This document shows positions 32,591 to 41,763 of a stretch of 49,666 nucleotides of DNA, piece after piece. The notes under the pieces are model-generated. The model did not search any database and was not told where the DNA came from. It worked only from the letters and a program-made list of their open reading frames with translations. Each line of letters begins with the position of its first letter. Position 1 is the stretch's first letter. Source of the DNA: an uncultured Adlercreutzia sp. (GTDB taxonomy: Bacteria; Actinomycetota; Coriobacteriia; Coriobacteriales; Eggerthellaceae); assembly GCA_910585575.1 (NCBI GenBank), contig CAJUFS010000015.1, positions 1 to 49,666 on the forward strand. Reading direction: 5' to 3'. A program made the position numbers and the translations under genes.

Positions 32591-33256
32591 ATGCCCGACC
32601 CACAGACCACCCCTCAGGCCCCCGAAGAGGTCACTTCGAAAATCTTCACGCTGGCCAATGTGGTCTCCTTTGTTCGTCTGTGCATGGTGCCCGTGTATCT
32701 GGTTCTTCTTCTCAACGGCTACAACCTGGCAGCCACGCTCGTGTTTGCCGCGTCGGCTTTCACCGATTTCCTCGACGGGCAGATTGCCCGACGCACCCAT
32801 ACGGTATCGCGCCTGGGACAAATCCTCGACCCAGCCGTCGATCGCATCCTCATGATCACGGGTGTTTTGGGCGTCTTTTTAGTGGGGCGCATCCCGCTGT
32901 GGGTCATTATCGTCGTGGTAGTGCGCGACGCCTATTTGCTGGTGGGCGGCGGTTGGTTGCTGTCCCGCTTCCATATCCGCGTTCCGGTGATCTATCCCGG
33001 GAAGTTCGCCACCACGTTTTTGTTCGTTGGCTTTTCGGGGCTGCTGTTGAACTGGCCGCTTATTCCCGGTTTAGGCTGGTGCGATTTCTCCTGGTTGCCC
33101 GGGTTCAACGGCGCACCGGTTTCCTGGGGTATTTGGTTCATCTATGCCGGTCTTATTTTGTCGCTGGGCGTTACGGTCTACTATTCAGTTGCCGCGGCCA
33201 AAGCGCTGGGCCGTGTGCTGAGGGAAAAGGGCAAGCCCGCTGATGGCGTCGTCTGA
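32591..33256 (+). CDS. pgsA: CDP-diacylglycerol-glycerol-3-phosphate 3-phosphatidyltransferase family
   Basis: A 221-residue CDP-alcohol phosphatidyltransferase, which makes the phosphatidylglycerol phosphate precursor of PG and cardiolipin. The catalytic signature DG-x2-AR-x8-G-x3-D-x3-D is complete in DFLDGQIARRTHTVSRLGQILDPAVDRILM (about residues 57-87). About six membrane helices. A related head-group substrate cannot be excluded. It opens the long run of closely packed genes to 44612. Its last 14 bases overlap the VanW gene, so translation is probably coupled. Confidence 0.88.
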   Translation: MPDPQTTPQAPEEVTSKIFTLANVVSFVRLCMVPVYLVLLLNGYNLAATLVFAASAFTDFLDGQIARRTHTVSRLGQILDPAVDRILMITGVLGVFLVGRIPLWVIIVVVVRDAYLLVGGGWLLSRFHIRVPVIYPGKFATTFLFVGFSGLLLNWPLIPGLGWCDFSWLPGFNGAPVSWGIWFIYAGLILSLGVTVYYSVAAAKALGRVLREKGKPADGVV

Positions 33257-35663
33257 TCGTTCCGCGGCCCCCGGTCGCGATCCGCGAAAAAAACCGACAC
33301 GTCCCGCCGCCTCTCGTAAAGAGAGAGCGGCTTCGTCGTCTTCGGGTCGCCCGGCTCGTCCTCGTCGAGGCGAGGAAGCCTCTGGTCGCCGGTCGCGATC
33401 TGCGTCGTCGGCCTCTCGGTCGGTCTCGAGTACGCGGGGCGCCTCGTCATCGAAAAAGCAGCACCCGTCAGCGCCTTCTTCCGCTTCGGTGCGCCGGGGC
33501 CGTCCCGTGGGCTCAACCGCGGCGCGGCCTTCCTCGCGGGGTGCGGGCGCCAAGCTCGGGCGCCCCTCTTCCGCCGCGCCATCGCGGGGTGCCGGCCAGC
33601 GCGCCTCCGGACGCGCCTCGGCCGCTCCGGCGAAGCGCACGACCGGCGGCCGCCCCTCGGGAGCTGCCCCTCTGCGCCCCTCAAGCGGCTCCCGCCGGCC
33701 TGGCGCCTCTCAGGCGGGAAAGCGGACGGCATCGTCTCCGACCCCTGCCTGGCGGCGCGGCATCGTCGTGGTGGTGGCGCTCCTGCTGGTGGCGGTAGTG
33801 GCCGGCGGTATCGACGGCCTGCTTCACGGCAGTCGTATTTACCAGGGGGTTTCCATTGGAAGCGTCGACGTTTCCGGCATGACCCAGGAAGAGGCGCGCG
33901 AGGCGGTGGATGCTGCCTACGGCCCTCGGGTGGCTGCGGGGCGCGGCTATATCTTCGCCAGTGCTGAAGCCGAGCAATCGGTGGATGTGGCGAGCGAGCT
34001 GGCCGAAGAAGAAGCCACGGCCGAGCAGGTGTCGGTGGAAGAGGCTCGCAAGAACAAGCAGCTGTGGGTGGCCGAGGCGGGCACCTTGGGCGCGCGCGTT
34101 CCCGTTAACGCCCTCGTTGAAGAGGCGTTCGCCATCGGGCGCGACGGGGGAGTCCTCGAGCGCATCGAGGCTGGTGCCGCCGGCCGCGCCATTGCCGTGC
34201 GCCTTGAATTCGACGAGGAGGCCGTCGAAGCGCTGGCCTCGAGTATCGACGAGGTCATCGGCGAGCCCCGCAAGGATTGGGGCATAGCCATCGACGACGG
34301 CGCGGTAACAGTGACGGAGGGCCATGACGGCACCATCGTTGATCCTGCGGAGCTGCAAGATCGCCTCCAAGAAGGTTTCCTCAGCGAGCAGAGCAGTGAC
34401 TTCTCCTTTGTGGCCGAGGCCTACTACGCCCCCTTGCGCATCGATGAGGCGGCGGCCCGTCAGACCGCGGATTTCGTGCAAGCAGTCATCGATCGCGGCA
34501 TTGCCTTCGCCTTCGAGGACAATCAGTGGGACATCGTCGGAGCCGATCTGGGCTCGTGGGTGACGACGAAGGTGACGGGAGAGGAAGGCTCCTGGCGTCT
34601 TGCGCCCGTCATTGACGAGGCTGTGGCGCGCGCCGATCTACTTGCGCTTATTCGAGGGGCGGGTTTTACTTCGGGCGCCACCGTTTCCTTCCAAAACGAA
34701 GGGGGAGAAGTGTGGGTGCTCACGGCTCCCGGCTCGCGTTACCCTCAGCTGGCCACGGCGCTGCAGGAGGCCAACGAGGAGCTTTTTGGTGCCTATGACG
34801 CGACGGGGTCGACGGAGCTTGCCTCGGCGGACAAGTCCACCGTGCGCATCGGCTGGGACGCCGCTCCCGAGCGCAGCACCTTCGATGAGGCGCTCGATTT
34901 AGGCCTTATCAGCGAGATATCTTCCTATACGACGGAGTATACCGACAGCGCCGCTACCGCGAATCGCCGTCACAACATCCATTTGGCAGCTGACCTGCTC
35001 AACGACTCCATTGCTCCGGCCAATGGGGGAACGTGGTCGTTCAACGATACCGTGGGCGAGGCTTCCGAGGACTCAGGCTTCCAGGCCGCCCATGCCATCA
35101 TCAACGGCGAGTACGATGACGCCATCGGCGGCGGTATCTGCCAGGTGGCTACGACGGTGTTCAACGCTGTCTACGAAGCGGGCTTTCCCGTAACCGAGCG
35201 GCGCAACCACTCCCTCTACATTTCCAGCTATCCCACGGGCCGCGATGCGGCCATCGCCTATCCTGATCTTGATCTCACGTGGGAAAATGACAGTTCTTCC
35301 GATGTTTTGATGCGGGCGCGCTACACCGACAGCACCCTAACCGTTACACTATATGGCATCGATCCAGGCTATGTGGTTTCCACGAAGACGGGCGACTGGG
35401 CCGAAGGCGAGGCCTATAAAACGAAGTACCAGGTCGATGAGAACGAGCCCGAGGGCACGCGCTATGTGAAAACGACGGGCGCCGATGGTCGAAGTGTCAC
35501 GGTGCATCGCATCGTACGCGATAGAAGTGGGAATGTGCGGCACGAAGAGGACTTCACGTCCAATTACGCGCCAATCGACGAGGTGATCGTGGTGGGACCG
35601 AACACCCCGACGGAAAGCGAACAGGAAAAGGAGGATGACGGTGTACTTCCAACCGGAGATTGA
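33243..35663 (+). CDS. VanW-domain envelope protein with long basic N-terminal tail
   Basis: An 806-residue single-pass membrane protein. Residues 1-165 are a disordered cytoplasmic tail very rich in Ser, Arg, Ala and Pro. One membrane helix (RRGIVVVVALLLVAVVAGGI, about 168-187) follows. The outside part has a peptidoglycan-binding-like repeat (GVSIGSVDVSGMTQEEAREAVDAAYG) and, near 570-695, the VanW domain with NRRHNIHLAADLLN, GGTWSFNDTVGEAS, IGGGICQVATTVFNAVYEAG and RNHSLYISSYPTGRDA. VanW proteins are linked to vancomycin clusters and cell walls, but the activity is unknown. The start overlaps pgsA by 14 bases. A DacA carboxypeptidase gene lies downstream in the same run. Confidence 0.92.
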   Translation: MASSDRSAAPGRDPRKKPTRPAASRKERAASSSSGRPARPRRGEEASGRRSRSASSASRSVSSTRGASSSKKQHPSAPSSASVRRGRPVGSTAARPSSRGAGAKLGRPSSAAPSRGAGQRASGRASAAPAKRTTGGRPSGAAPLRPSSGSRRPGASQAGKRTASSPTPAWRRGIVVVVALLLVAVVAGGIDGLLHGSRIYQGVSIGSVDVSGMTQEEAREAVDAAYGPRVAAGRGYIFASAEAEQSVDVASELAEEEATAEQVSVEEARKNKQLWVAEAGTLGARVPVNALVEEAFAIGRDGGVLERIEAGAAGRAIAVRLEFDEEAVEALASSIDEVIGEPRKDWGIAIDDGAVTVTEGHDGTIVDPAELQDRLQEGFLSEQSSDFSFVAEAYYAPLRIDEAAARQTADFVQAVIDRGIAFAFEDNQWDIVGADLGSWVTTKVTGEEGSWRLAPVIDEAVARADLLALIRGAGFTSGATVSFQNEGGEVWVLTAPGSRYPQLATALQEANEELFGAYDATGSTELASADKSTVRIGWDAAPERSTFDEALDLGLISEISSYTTEYTDSAATANRRHNIHLAADLLNDSIAPANGGTWSFNDTVGEASEDSGFQAAHAIINGEYDDAIGGGICQVATTVFNAVYEAGFPVTERRNHSLYISSYPTGRDAAIAYPDLDLTWENDSSSDVLMRARYTDSTLTVTLYGIDPGYVVSTKTGDWAEGEAYKTKYQVDENEPEGTRYVKTTGADGRSVTVHRIVRDRSGNVRHEEDFTSNYAPIDEVIVVGPNTPTESEQEKEDDGVLPTGD

Positions 35664-36948
35664 GACCATGCCGCGCGAGGAGCTGCGTGAACTGCAGGTG
35701 GAGCGCCTGCGCGAATCGCTGCGCAACGCCTATGAGAACGTGGAACTGTATCGCCAGCGCTTCGATGAAGCCGGTGTTGCTCCCGATGATCTGCAATCGT
35801 TGGAGGACTTGCAGAAGTTCCCCTTTGTGGTGAAGCAGGACATGCGCGATGCCTATCCTTTCGGGATGTTCGCCCGCGAGAACGCCGACGTGGCCCGCAT
35901 CCATGCCTCCTCGGGCACGACGGGACAGGCCACGGTGGTGGGCCACACCGCCGCCGACCTTAAGAACTGGGGCGACTGCTTCGCCCGCGGTATTGCCATG
36001 GTGGGCGGCACGAAGGACTCCACCATCCAGGTGTCCTACGGCTACGGCCTGTTCACGGGCGGCTTGGGCGCTCATGCCGGCGGCGAAGCCATGGGCTGCA
36101 CCGTCATCCCCACCTCTTCGGGCAACACGAAGCGCCAGATTCAGATGATGAAGGACTGCCATACCGACATCCTCTGCTGCACGCCGTCCTACGCTCTGCT
36201 CATTGCCGACACGGCCATCGAGATGGGCTACGACCCCGCTACCGAGTTCCAAATTTCCGGCGGTATCTTCGGCGCCGAGCCCTGCTCCGAGAACATGCGC
36301 CAGGAAATTGCCGACAAGCTGGGCCTCCAGTACTGCGATGTCTACGGTCTCTCCGAGATCATGGGTCCGGGCGTGGCCATGGAGTGCAAGGAGCGCGGCG
36401 GTCTGCACATTGCCGAGGACCAGTTCTTCTGCGAGATCATCGATCCCGAAACCCTCGAGGTGCTGCCGGATGGCGAGGTGGGCGAGCTGGTCATCACCAC
36501 GCTTACCCGCGAGTGCTCGCCCATGATCCGCTATCGTACCCGCGACGTTACCACTATCATTGACGAGCCCTGCGCTTGCGGGCGCACCCATCGCAAAATC
36601 GGGCGTCTGCTGGGCCGTACCGACGACATGCTCATCATCCGCGGCGTGAACGTGTTCCCGTCCCAGATCGAGCAGGTCATCACCGAGTTCCCCGAGATCG
36701 CCACCCAGTACCAGATCATTCTTACCACGCGCGGCCCGCTCGATCACGTCGAGCTGCAGGTGGAAACCGAGCCCGATTTCCCCATCGACGAGGTGCGCAA
36801 GCTCGAGGATCTGCGCAGCCGTCTGGGCGCTGCGCTCAAGAGCAACCTGCAGGTGGCCGTGGACATCAAGTTCGTGGAACCCAAGACCATCGCCCGTTCC
36901 GAGGGCAAGGCGAAGCGCGTTATCGACCTGAGAGGGGAGACCAACTAA
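35641..36948 (+). CDS. paaK: Phenylacetate-CoA ligase-type enzyme 1
   Basis: A 435-residue AMP-binding ligase of the PaaK family, which activates phenylacetate or another aryl acid to its CoA ester (or works in reverse). Visible are HASSGTTGQATVVGHT (phosphate loop), SYGYGLFTGGLGAHAGGEAMG, SGGIFGAEPCSENMRQEI, YCDVYGLSEIMGPGVAMEC, RYRTRDVT, GRTDDMLIIRGVNVFPSQIEQVI and the C-terminal GKAKRV lysine. The GTG at 35641 is six bases after AGGAGG and is preferred to the ATG at 35635, which overlaps that site. It overlaps vanW by 23 bases. An ACT-domain gene follows directly. Confidence 0.92.
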   Translation: MYFQPEIETMPREELRELQVERLRESLRNAYENVELYRQRFDEAGVAPDDLQSLEDLQKFPFVVKQDMRDAYPFGMFARENADVARIHASSGTTGQATVVGHTAADLKNWGDCFARGIAMVGGTKDSTIQVSYGYGLFTGGLGAHAGGEAMGCTVIPTSSGNTKRQIQMMKDCHTDILCCTPSYALLIADTAIEMGYDPATEFQISGGIFGAEPCSENMRQEIADKLGLQYCDVYGLSEIMGPGVAMECKERGGLHIAEDQFFCEIIDPETLEVLPDGEVGELVITTLTRECSPMIRYRTRDVTTIIDEPCACGRTHRKIGRLLGRTDDMLIIRGVNVFPSQIEQVITEFPEIATQYQIILTTRGPLDHVELQVETEPDFPIDEVRKLEDLRSRLGAALKSNLQVAVDIKFVEPKTIARSEGKAKRVIDLRGETN

Positions 36949-37379
36949 TGATTTCTCAGCTGACGGTTTTTCTCACCAACGAGAAGGGGCGCCTGGCCGC
37001 GGCCACGCGCACCCTGGCCAATGCCGATATCAACATGAAGGCCCTGTTCATTGCCGACACGGCCGACTTCGGCATCCTGCGCATCTTCTGCGACACCCCC
37101 GACCGCGCAGCGGCGGAACTGTGCGAGGCGGGCTTCCGTGCCACGCTGACGCCGGTTATCGCCGTGTCGGTGGCTGACAAGCCCGGCACGCTGGCCGACT
37201 TGCTCGGCTTCTGCGAGGGCGCCTCCATGAACGTCGAGTACGGCTACTGCTTCTGCACGGCCGACGGCCGCGCCATTGACGTGCTTAAGATTGGCGGCGA
37301 CGAGGCCGAGGCGGTGCTTGCCGAAGCCGGTTTCACGATTCTTGCTCCGGAAGACGTCTATGCGGTCGATGCACAATAA
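36948..37379 (+). CDS. Tandem ACT-domain protein 1
   Basis: A 143-residue protein made of two ACT domains (about residues 1-68 and 70-140): ISQLTVFLTNEKGRLAAATRTLANADINMKALF and VIAVSVADKPGTLADLLGFCEGASMNVEYGYCF. ACT pairs bind amino acids as regulators; next to PaaK and Ior the likely ligand is an aromatic amino acid. The ATG overlaps the paaK stop (TAATG). A second, diverged version lies at 41764. Confidence 0.9.
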   Translation: MISQLTVFLTNEKGRLAAATRTLANADINMKALFIADTADFGILRIFCDTPDRAAAELCEAGFRATLTPVIAVSVADKPGTLADLLGFCEGASMNVEYGYCFCTADGRAIDVLKIGGDEAEAVLAEAGFTILAPEDVYAVDAQ

Positions 37380-38928
37380 CGCTTCGCTTTCCGTTGGTTC
37401 TGCCTGCGAGCGCACCGGTCTGAGGACCCGGGCGCTCGCCTGTTTCTGGGCGCTCCTGTGCGCCCTGGCGCTTGCGGTTTCCCTGGCGCCCGCGGCTTGG
37501 GCCGAAGTGCGCAGCACCGACGAGCTGCTCGGGCAGACCGTTGAACAGCGGGGTCTTCCGGCGGTGGCCTCTCCGAATGTCACAGCCCAGTACGCGCTGT
37601 TGATGGACGACAAGGGCACCGTGTACTTCTCGCGTGAGGCGAACGAGCGCACCCATATTGCCTCCATCACGAAGGTGATGACCGCTATCGTGGCGCTGGA
37701 GAACGCCTCGCTGGAGGATACGGTGACGGTCACCGCCGAGGCCGCCCAGGTGGGCGAGTCCACGGCGAGTCTTGCCGCCGGCGATACCCTTACCATGAAA
37801 GCGGCGCTAACGGGCCTTATGGTGTCATCGGGCAACGATGCCGCCATCGCCATTGCCGACACGGTGGGGGCCGCGCTGAAAACCTCCGACGACCAGTCGA
37901 ACAACGAGGCTTTTGTGGCGGCTATGAACGCTAAAGCTGCCGAGCTGGGCATGAACGACACGCTTTTCGCCAATCCCCATGGTCTCGACATCGGCAACTA
38001 CGACAACGAGATGTACAGCACGGCCCATGATGTGGCGCTTATGTGCCAGCATGCCATGGAGAACGAGACCTTCCGTGACATCGTGGCCCAGGAAAAGGCG
38101 CAGATTACCGTCAAACGGGGCAAAGAGGCCCTGGTCATCAACTTGACATCCACTGACTTGCTGCTTGGCCGCTATGAGGGAGCGTGCGGCATCAAGACGG
38201 GCTATACCGAGCAGGCGGGGCAGTCCTTCGCGGGCGCCTGCCAGCGGGACGGCTCCTATCTCTACGCCATCGTTTTGGGAGCTCCCTCGGAAAACGGCCG
38301 TTTTGAAGATGCCGAGGCGCTGTTCAGCTGGGTGTACGACAATCAGATCGATTACCCGTTGGCCCATACGAGTCAAACGACGACCATGACCGTTGATGGC
38401 ACCGCAACCGAGGTGCCGCTTATCGCTGAGGTGCCTTTCACCGCATGGCCCGACAAGCGCGTGAAAGCCACTTTTGCCGATCCGGCGGCATCTGTGGAGG
38501 TCTTCGCCCCTGAGGGTAATGTGAGCCAGGAGTTCACTTACCGGGAGCTCAACGGCTCGGTGAGCGTCGGCGACGTGGTGGGTACGGTAAACTTCTACCA
38601 GAACAACCAGGTCATTGCCTCGCAAGAATTGGTGGCCACCGAAGACGCCGCCGCCCCTGACTTTCTCGAGGGCTTGGGCATCTGGTGGGATCGTCTCTGG
38701 CAGGGCTTGGGTGGCACCGCCGAAGTAGCCGATCCGCTTGTGTACAACGAGACGCCGCTCATCTACAGTAAATCGACGACAGCTCCCTCGGCGGCCGAGG
38801 CGCTTGCAGCCGGCGACGATCAGGCGGATGCAGGCAATGACGCCACCGAGGACGACGCCGAAAACACAGCGAATGAAGCCGATCAGTCCGACAATCAAGC
38901 GCCTGCCGATGCGGGCGAGAGCAACTAA
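37360..38928 (+). CDS. dacA: D-alanyl-D-alanine carboxypeptidase (PBP5-like, S11)
   Basis: A 522-residue exported penicillin-binding protein that trims the terminal D-Ala of peptidoglycan stem peptides. A signal peptide (hydrophobic core about residues 25-45, ending AAWA) is followed by the three active-site motifs: S102-I-T-K105, S157-G-N159 and K279-T-G281. A PBP5-type beta domain follows, then an acidic Asp/Ala/Asn-rich tail (about 475-522) without a membrane anchor. I chose the ATG at 37360 (GGAAG upstream), which overlaps the ACT gene by 20 bases; an ATG at 37369 is possible. Confidence 0.92.
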   Translation: MRSMHNNASLSVGSACERTGLRTRALACFWALLCALALAVSLAPAAWAEVRSTDELLGQTVEQRGLPAVASPNVTAQYALLMDDKGTVYFSREANERTHIASITKVMTAIVALENASLEDTVTVTAEAAQVGESTASLAAGDTLTMKAALTGLMVSSGNDAAIAIADTVGAALKTSDDQSNNEAFVAAMNAKAAELGMNDTLFANPHGLDIGNYDNEMYSTAHDVALMCQHAMENETFRDIVAQEKAQITVKRGKEALVINLTSTDLLLGRYEGACGIKTGYTEQAGQSFAGACQRDGSYLYAIVLGAPSENGRFEDAEALFSWVYDNQIDYPLAHTSQTTTMTVDGTATEVPLIAEVPFTAWPDKRVKATFADPAASVEVFAPEGNVSQEFTYRELNGSVSVGDVVGTVNFYQNNQVIASQELVATEDAAAPDFLEGLGIWWDRLWQGLGGTAEVADPLVYNETPLIYSKSTTAPSAAEALAAGDDQADAGNDATEDDAENTANEADQSDNQAPADAGESN

Positions 38929-38943
38929 GAGAAGGAGAGAGCC

Positions 38944-39384
38944 ATGAGCGAAGTATGTCCAGTGTGCTCCCATCCGGTGTCGCCTGGCGATGCCGTTTGC
39001 CCCACGTGCGGGTTTAAACTGCTTGGCGCCACCCAGGCGTTCAAGCCGTTGGTCATGGAGGCCGAGGAGGTGGCGGCTGTCGAGGCGGCGCCCGCCCAGG
39101 CCTGCCTGAACGTCGTGCGCGGACCGCAGGTGGGGTTGAGCTATACCCTGAAGGCCGAGCCCATGACCGTGGGTCGCAGCCCGCAGTGCTCCATCTTCCT
39201 GAACGACATGACCGTCTCGCGCATGCACGCCACCATCGAGCCCGAGGGGCGCTGCTTCGTCATTCGCGATGCCAATTCGTTCAACGGCGTATGGGTGAAC
39301 AACGAGAACGTCGAGGCGCGCACCTTGCGTCCCGGCGATTACGTGCAAATCGGCACCTTCTGCCTTCAATACGAGGAAAACTAA
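38944..39384 (+). CDS. Zinc-ribbon and FHA-domain protein
   Basis: A 146-residue protein with an N-terminal zinc ribbon (CPVC at residues 5-8, CPTC at 19-22) and a C-terminal FHA domain (MTVGRSPQCSIFLNDMTVSRMHATIEPEG, NSFNGVWVNNENV, PGDYVQIGTFCLQY). FHA domains bind phosphothreonine. A threonine in GATQAF (Thr30) just after the ribbon could be the site for self-binding after phosphorylation, as in GarA/OdhI-type switches. No Ser/Thr kinase gene is in the window. GAGAAGGAGAG precedes the ATG. Confidence 0.92.
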   Translation: MSEVCPVCSHPVSPGDAVCPTCGFKLLGATQAFKPLVMEAEEVAAVEAAPAQACLNVVRGPQVGLSYTLKAEPMTVGRSPQCSIFLNDMTVSRMHATIEPEGRCFVIRDANSFNGVWVNNENVEARTLRPGDYVQIGTFCLQYEEN

Positions 39385-39435
39385 CCATCGAGCTGCGGCC
39401 AGGGGAGGCCGCCTGAGAAGACGAGGAAAGAGTCT

Positions 39436-41160
39436 ATGGAGTTGATGTCGGGAAACGAGGCCATCGCTCAGGGCGCCTGGGAGGCCGGGTGCACCATTGG
39501 CGTGGCCTATCCGGGAACCCCGTCCACGGAGACCCTCGAGGCCTTTGCTAAGAAGGACGACGTGTACGCAGAATGGTGCGTGAACGAGAAGGTGGCCGTG
39601 GAAGTGGGCGTCGGTGCCTCGGCGGCCGGTGCGCGCGTGCTGGCCACCATGAAGCACGTGGGGGTGAACGTGGCGGCTGACCCCTTGTTCACGGCTGCTT
39701 ATACGGGAGTGGGCGGCGGTTTTGTCATCCTTGCCGCCGACGATCCGGGCATGTACTCCTCTCAGAATGAGCAGGACTCCCACTATTACGCCATGGCGGC
39801 GGCGCTTCCGTGCCTCGATCCTGCCGATTCGGCCGAGGCTCTGCGCTTTACCCGCGAGGCCTTCGACCTTTCCGAGCGCTTCGATGTGCCCTTCCTTATT
39901 CGCTCGAGCGTGCGCATCTCCCACACGAAGACGCCCGTGGAGCCGGGTGAGCGTCAGGCGGTGCCGTTGCGCCCCTACGAGAAGAACCCGGCAAAATGGG
40001 TGATGATGCCCGCCTTCGCCAAGCCGCGCCGTTTGGTGCAGCTCGACCGCATCGACGCTCTGCGTGCGTGGGTTGAGGAGTGCCCCTATAACGAGGTCAT
40101 TCGCCGCGGTTCCGCCGTAGGCGTCGTATGCGCCGGAGCGGTGTACCAGCACGTAGCTGAGGCGCTGCCCGAAGCGAGCATCTTCAAGCTGGGCGTAACC
40201 TGGCCGTTGCCGGCCCAGGCGCTCCGCGATTTCGCTGATTCCGTCGACGCGCTCTATGTCGTGGAAGAGGCGTCCACCTACCTTATCGATGCCGTGCGCG
40301 CCTGCCGCGTTCCCGTGGTCGACACTCCGCAGCCCCTGCCGCGCGCCGGCGAGCTGACCCCCGGTTTGGTGCGAGCGGCCTTTGGTCTGGAGGAGCCGCC
40401 CCATGCGGCCCCGGTCGAGGGCTTGCCGCCGCGGCCGCCCGCTTTGTGCGCGGGCTGCCCCCATCGCCTCGTGTTCAAGGAGCTGGCTCGGATGAAGGCC
40501 ATCGTCACGGGCGATATCGGCTGCTACACCCTCGGCGCGCTCCCGCCGCTTTCAGCTATGGACACCACGGTGGATATGGGTGCGTCGGTGTCCATGTCCC
40601 ACGGCTTCGAGCTGGCCTTGGCCGGCACCGAGCACAAGCCCGTGGTGGCGGTCATCGGCGATTCCACCTTCGCCCATTCGGGCCTGAGCTCGCTGATCTC
40701 CACCGTGTACAACCAGGGGTCCGGCACCGTCTGCGTGCTCGACAACCGCACCACGGCCATGACCGGGCGTCAGGGCAACCCCTTCAACGGCGTGACCTTG
40801 CAGCATCGCCCGAGCCGCGAGCTGAACATCGAGGGCGTGGTGTCGGCGCTCGGTGTCGAGGATGTGCGGGTGATCGATCCGAACGATGCCGAAGCCGTGC
40901 GCACGGCCCTGAAAGAGGCCACGGCCTTCGAGGGCCTTTCGGTGCTCGTGTTCCGTTCTCCCTGTGTGCTGCTGGAGCGGGTGTCTAAGAAGCCCTATGA
41001 GGTCACCAGTAAGTGCACGGCCTGCGGCGTGTGCGCCACGTTGGGCTGCCCCGCCATTGCCCGCGACGAGATGGGCGTGGCCTATATCGATCGCGCCCAG
41101 TGCATCGGCTGCGGTCAATGTGCTCAGTACTGCCGTTTCGATGCCATCGTGAAGGAGTAG
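39436..41160 (+). CDS. iorA: Indolepyruvate:ferredoxin oxidoreductase, alpha subunit
   Basis: A 574-residue thiamine-diphosphate subunit. With IorB it converts aryl-pyruvates from Trp, Tyr or Phe plus CoA to aryl-acetyl-CoA, CO2 and reduced ferredoxin. N-terminal MSGNEAIAQGAWEAGCTIGVAYPGTPSTETLE and DDPGMYSSQNEQDSHYYAMAAALPCLDP fit IorA. The ThDP-binding part includes CAGCPHR, TGDIGCYTLG, VAVIGDSTFAHSGLSSLISTVYN and DNRTTAMTGRQGNP. The C terminus carries two ferredoxin-type clusters (CTACGVCATLGCP and CIGCGQCAQYC). It begins the ior block, together with iorB ten bases downstream. Confidence 0.95.
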   Translation: MELMSGNEAIAQGAWEAGCTIGVAYPGTPSTETLEAFAKKDDVYAEWCVNEKVAVEVGVGASAAGARVLATMKHVGVNVAADPLFTAAYTGVGGGFVILAADDPGMYSSQNEQDSHYYAMAAALPCLDPADSAEALRFTREAFDLSERFDVPFLIRSSVRISHTKTPVEPGERQAVPLRPYEKNPAKWVMMPAFAKPRRLVQLDRIDALRAWVEECPYNEVIRRGSAVGVVCAGAVYQHVAEALPEASIFKLGVTWPLPAQALRDFADSVDALYVVEEASTYLIDAVRACRVPVVDTPQPLPRAGELTPGLVRAAFGLEEPPHAAPVEGLPPRPPALCAGCPHRLVFKELARMKAIVTGDIGCYTLGALPPLSAMDTTVDMGASVSMSHGFELALAGTEHKPVVAVIGDSTFAHSGLSSLISTVYNQGSGTVCVLDNRTTAMTGRQGNPFNGVTLQHRPSRELNIEGVVSALGVEDVRVIDPNDAEAVRTALKEATAFEGLSVLVFRSPCVLLERVSKKPYEVTSKCTACGVCATLGCPAIARDEMGVAYIDRAQCIGCGQCAQYCRFDAIVKE

Positions 41161-41169
41161 GGGAGAGCT

Positions 41170-41760
41170 ATGAGCGATACGAAAACAGTGCTTCTGTGCG
41201 GTGTGGGCGGTCAGGGAACCATCCTTGCCGCCGATCTGCTGGCCTTCGGGTGCATGCGCGCCGGCCTTCAGGTGAAGGTGTCCGAGATTCACGGCATGTC
41301 CCAGCGCGGCGGCGCCGTCACCACGGTGGTGCGCGTCGGGGAGAACGTGCAGTCCATGGTGGCTGATGCGGGCAGCGCCGACATTATTGTCGCCTTTGAA
41401 ACGACCGAGGCCCTGCGCAATCTGCCCAACTTGAAGGAGGGCGGCTCGCTGATCGTCAACGACGAGGCCATTAAGCCCCTGCCGGTGCTCACGGGCGCGG
41501 CTTCCATGCCGGCTCATCCCCGCGAGACCCTGATCGACGCCGGCGCGCTTCTGGTGCCCGCGGCTGACATCGCCTGGAAGGTGGGCAATCCCAAGACCGC
41601 CAACGTGGTGCTGCTCGGGGCGCTCACAGCGCGGCTCGACATTCCCGAAGAGGTATGGGTGGCCACGGTAGAGGAGCGGGTGCCGGCGCACACTATCGAG
41701 GCCAATGTGGCCGCTCTGCGCGCCGGTCGCGCTTTCGTGCTCGAGCAGGAAGGAAACTAG
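41170..41760 (+). CDS. iorB: Indolepyruvate:ferredoxin oxidoreductase, beta subunit
   Basis: A 196-residue gamma-type subunit of the 2-oxoacid:ferredoxin oxidoreductase superfamily, the CoA-binding partner of IorA. Visible are LLCGVGGQGTILAADLLAFGCMRAG, VSEIHGMSQRGGAVTTVVRVG, and a C-terminal GNPKTANVVLLGALTA. GGGGAGAG precedes the ATG. It is followed three bases later by an ACT-domain gene, then a second paaK. Confidence 0.95.
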   Translation: MSDTKTVLLCGVGGQGTILAADLLAFGCMRAGLQVKVSEIHGMSQRGGAVTTVVRVGENVQSMVADAGSADIIVAFETTEALRNLPNLKEGGSLIVNDEAIKPLPVLTGAASMPAHPRETLIDAGALLVPAADIAWKVGNPKTANVVLLGALTARLDIPEEVWVATVEERVPAHTIEANVAALRAGRAFVLEQEGN

Positions 41761-41763
41761 ATC

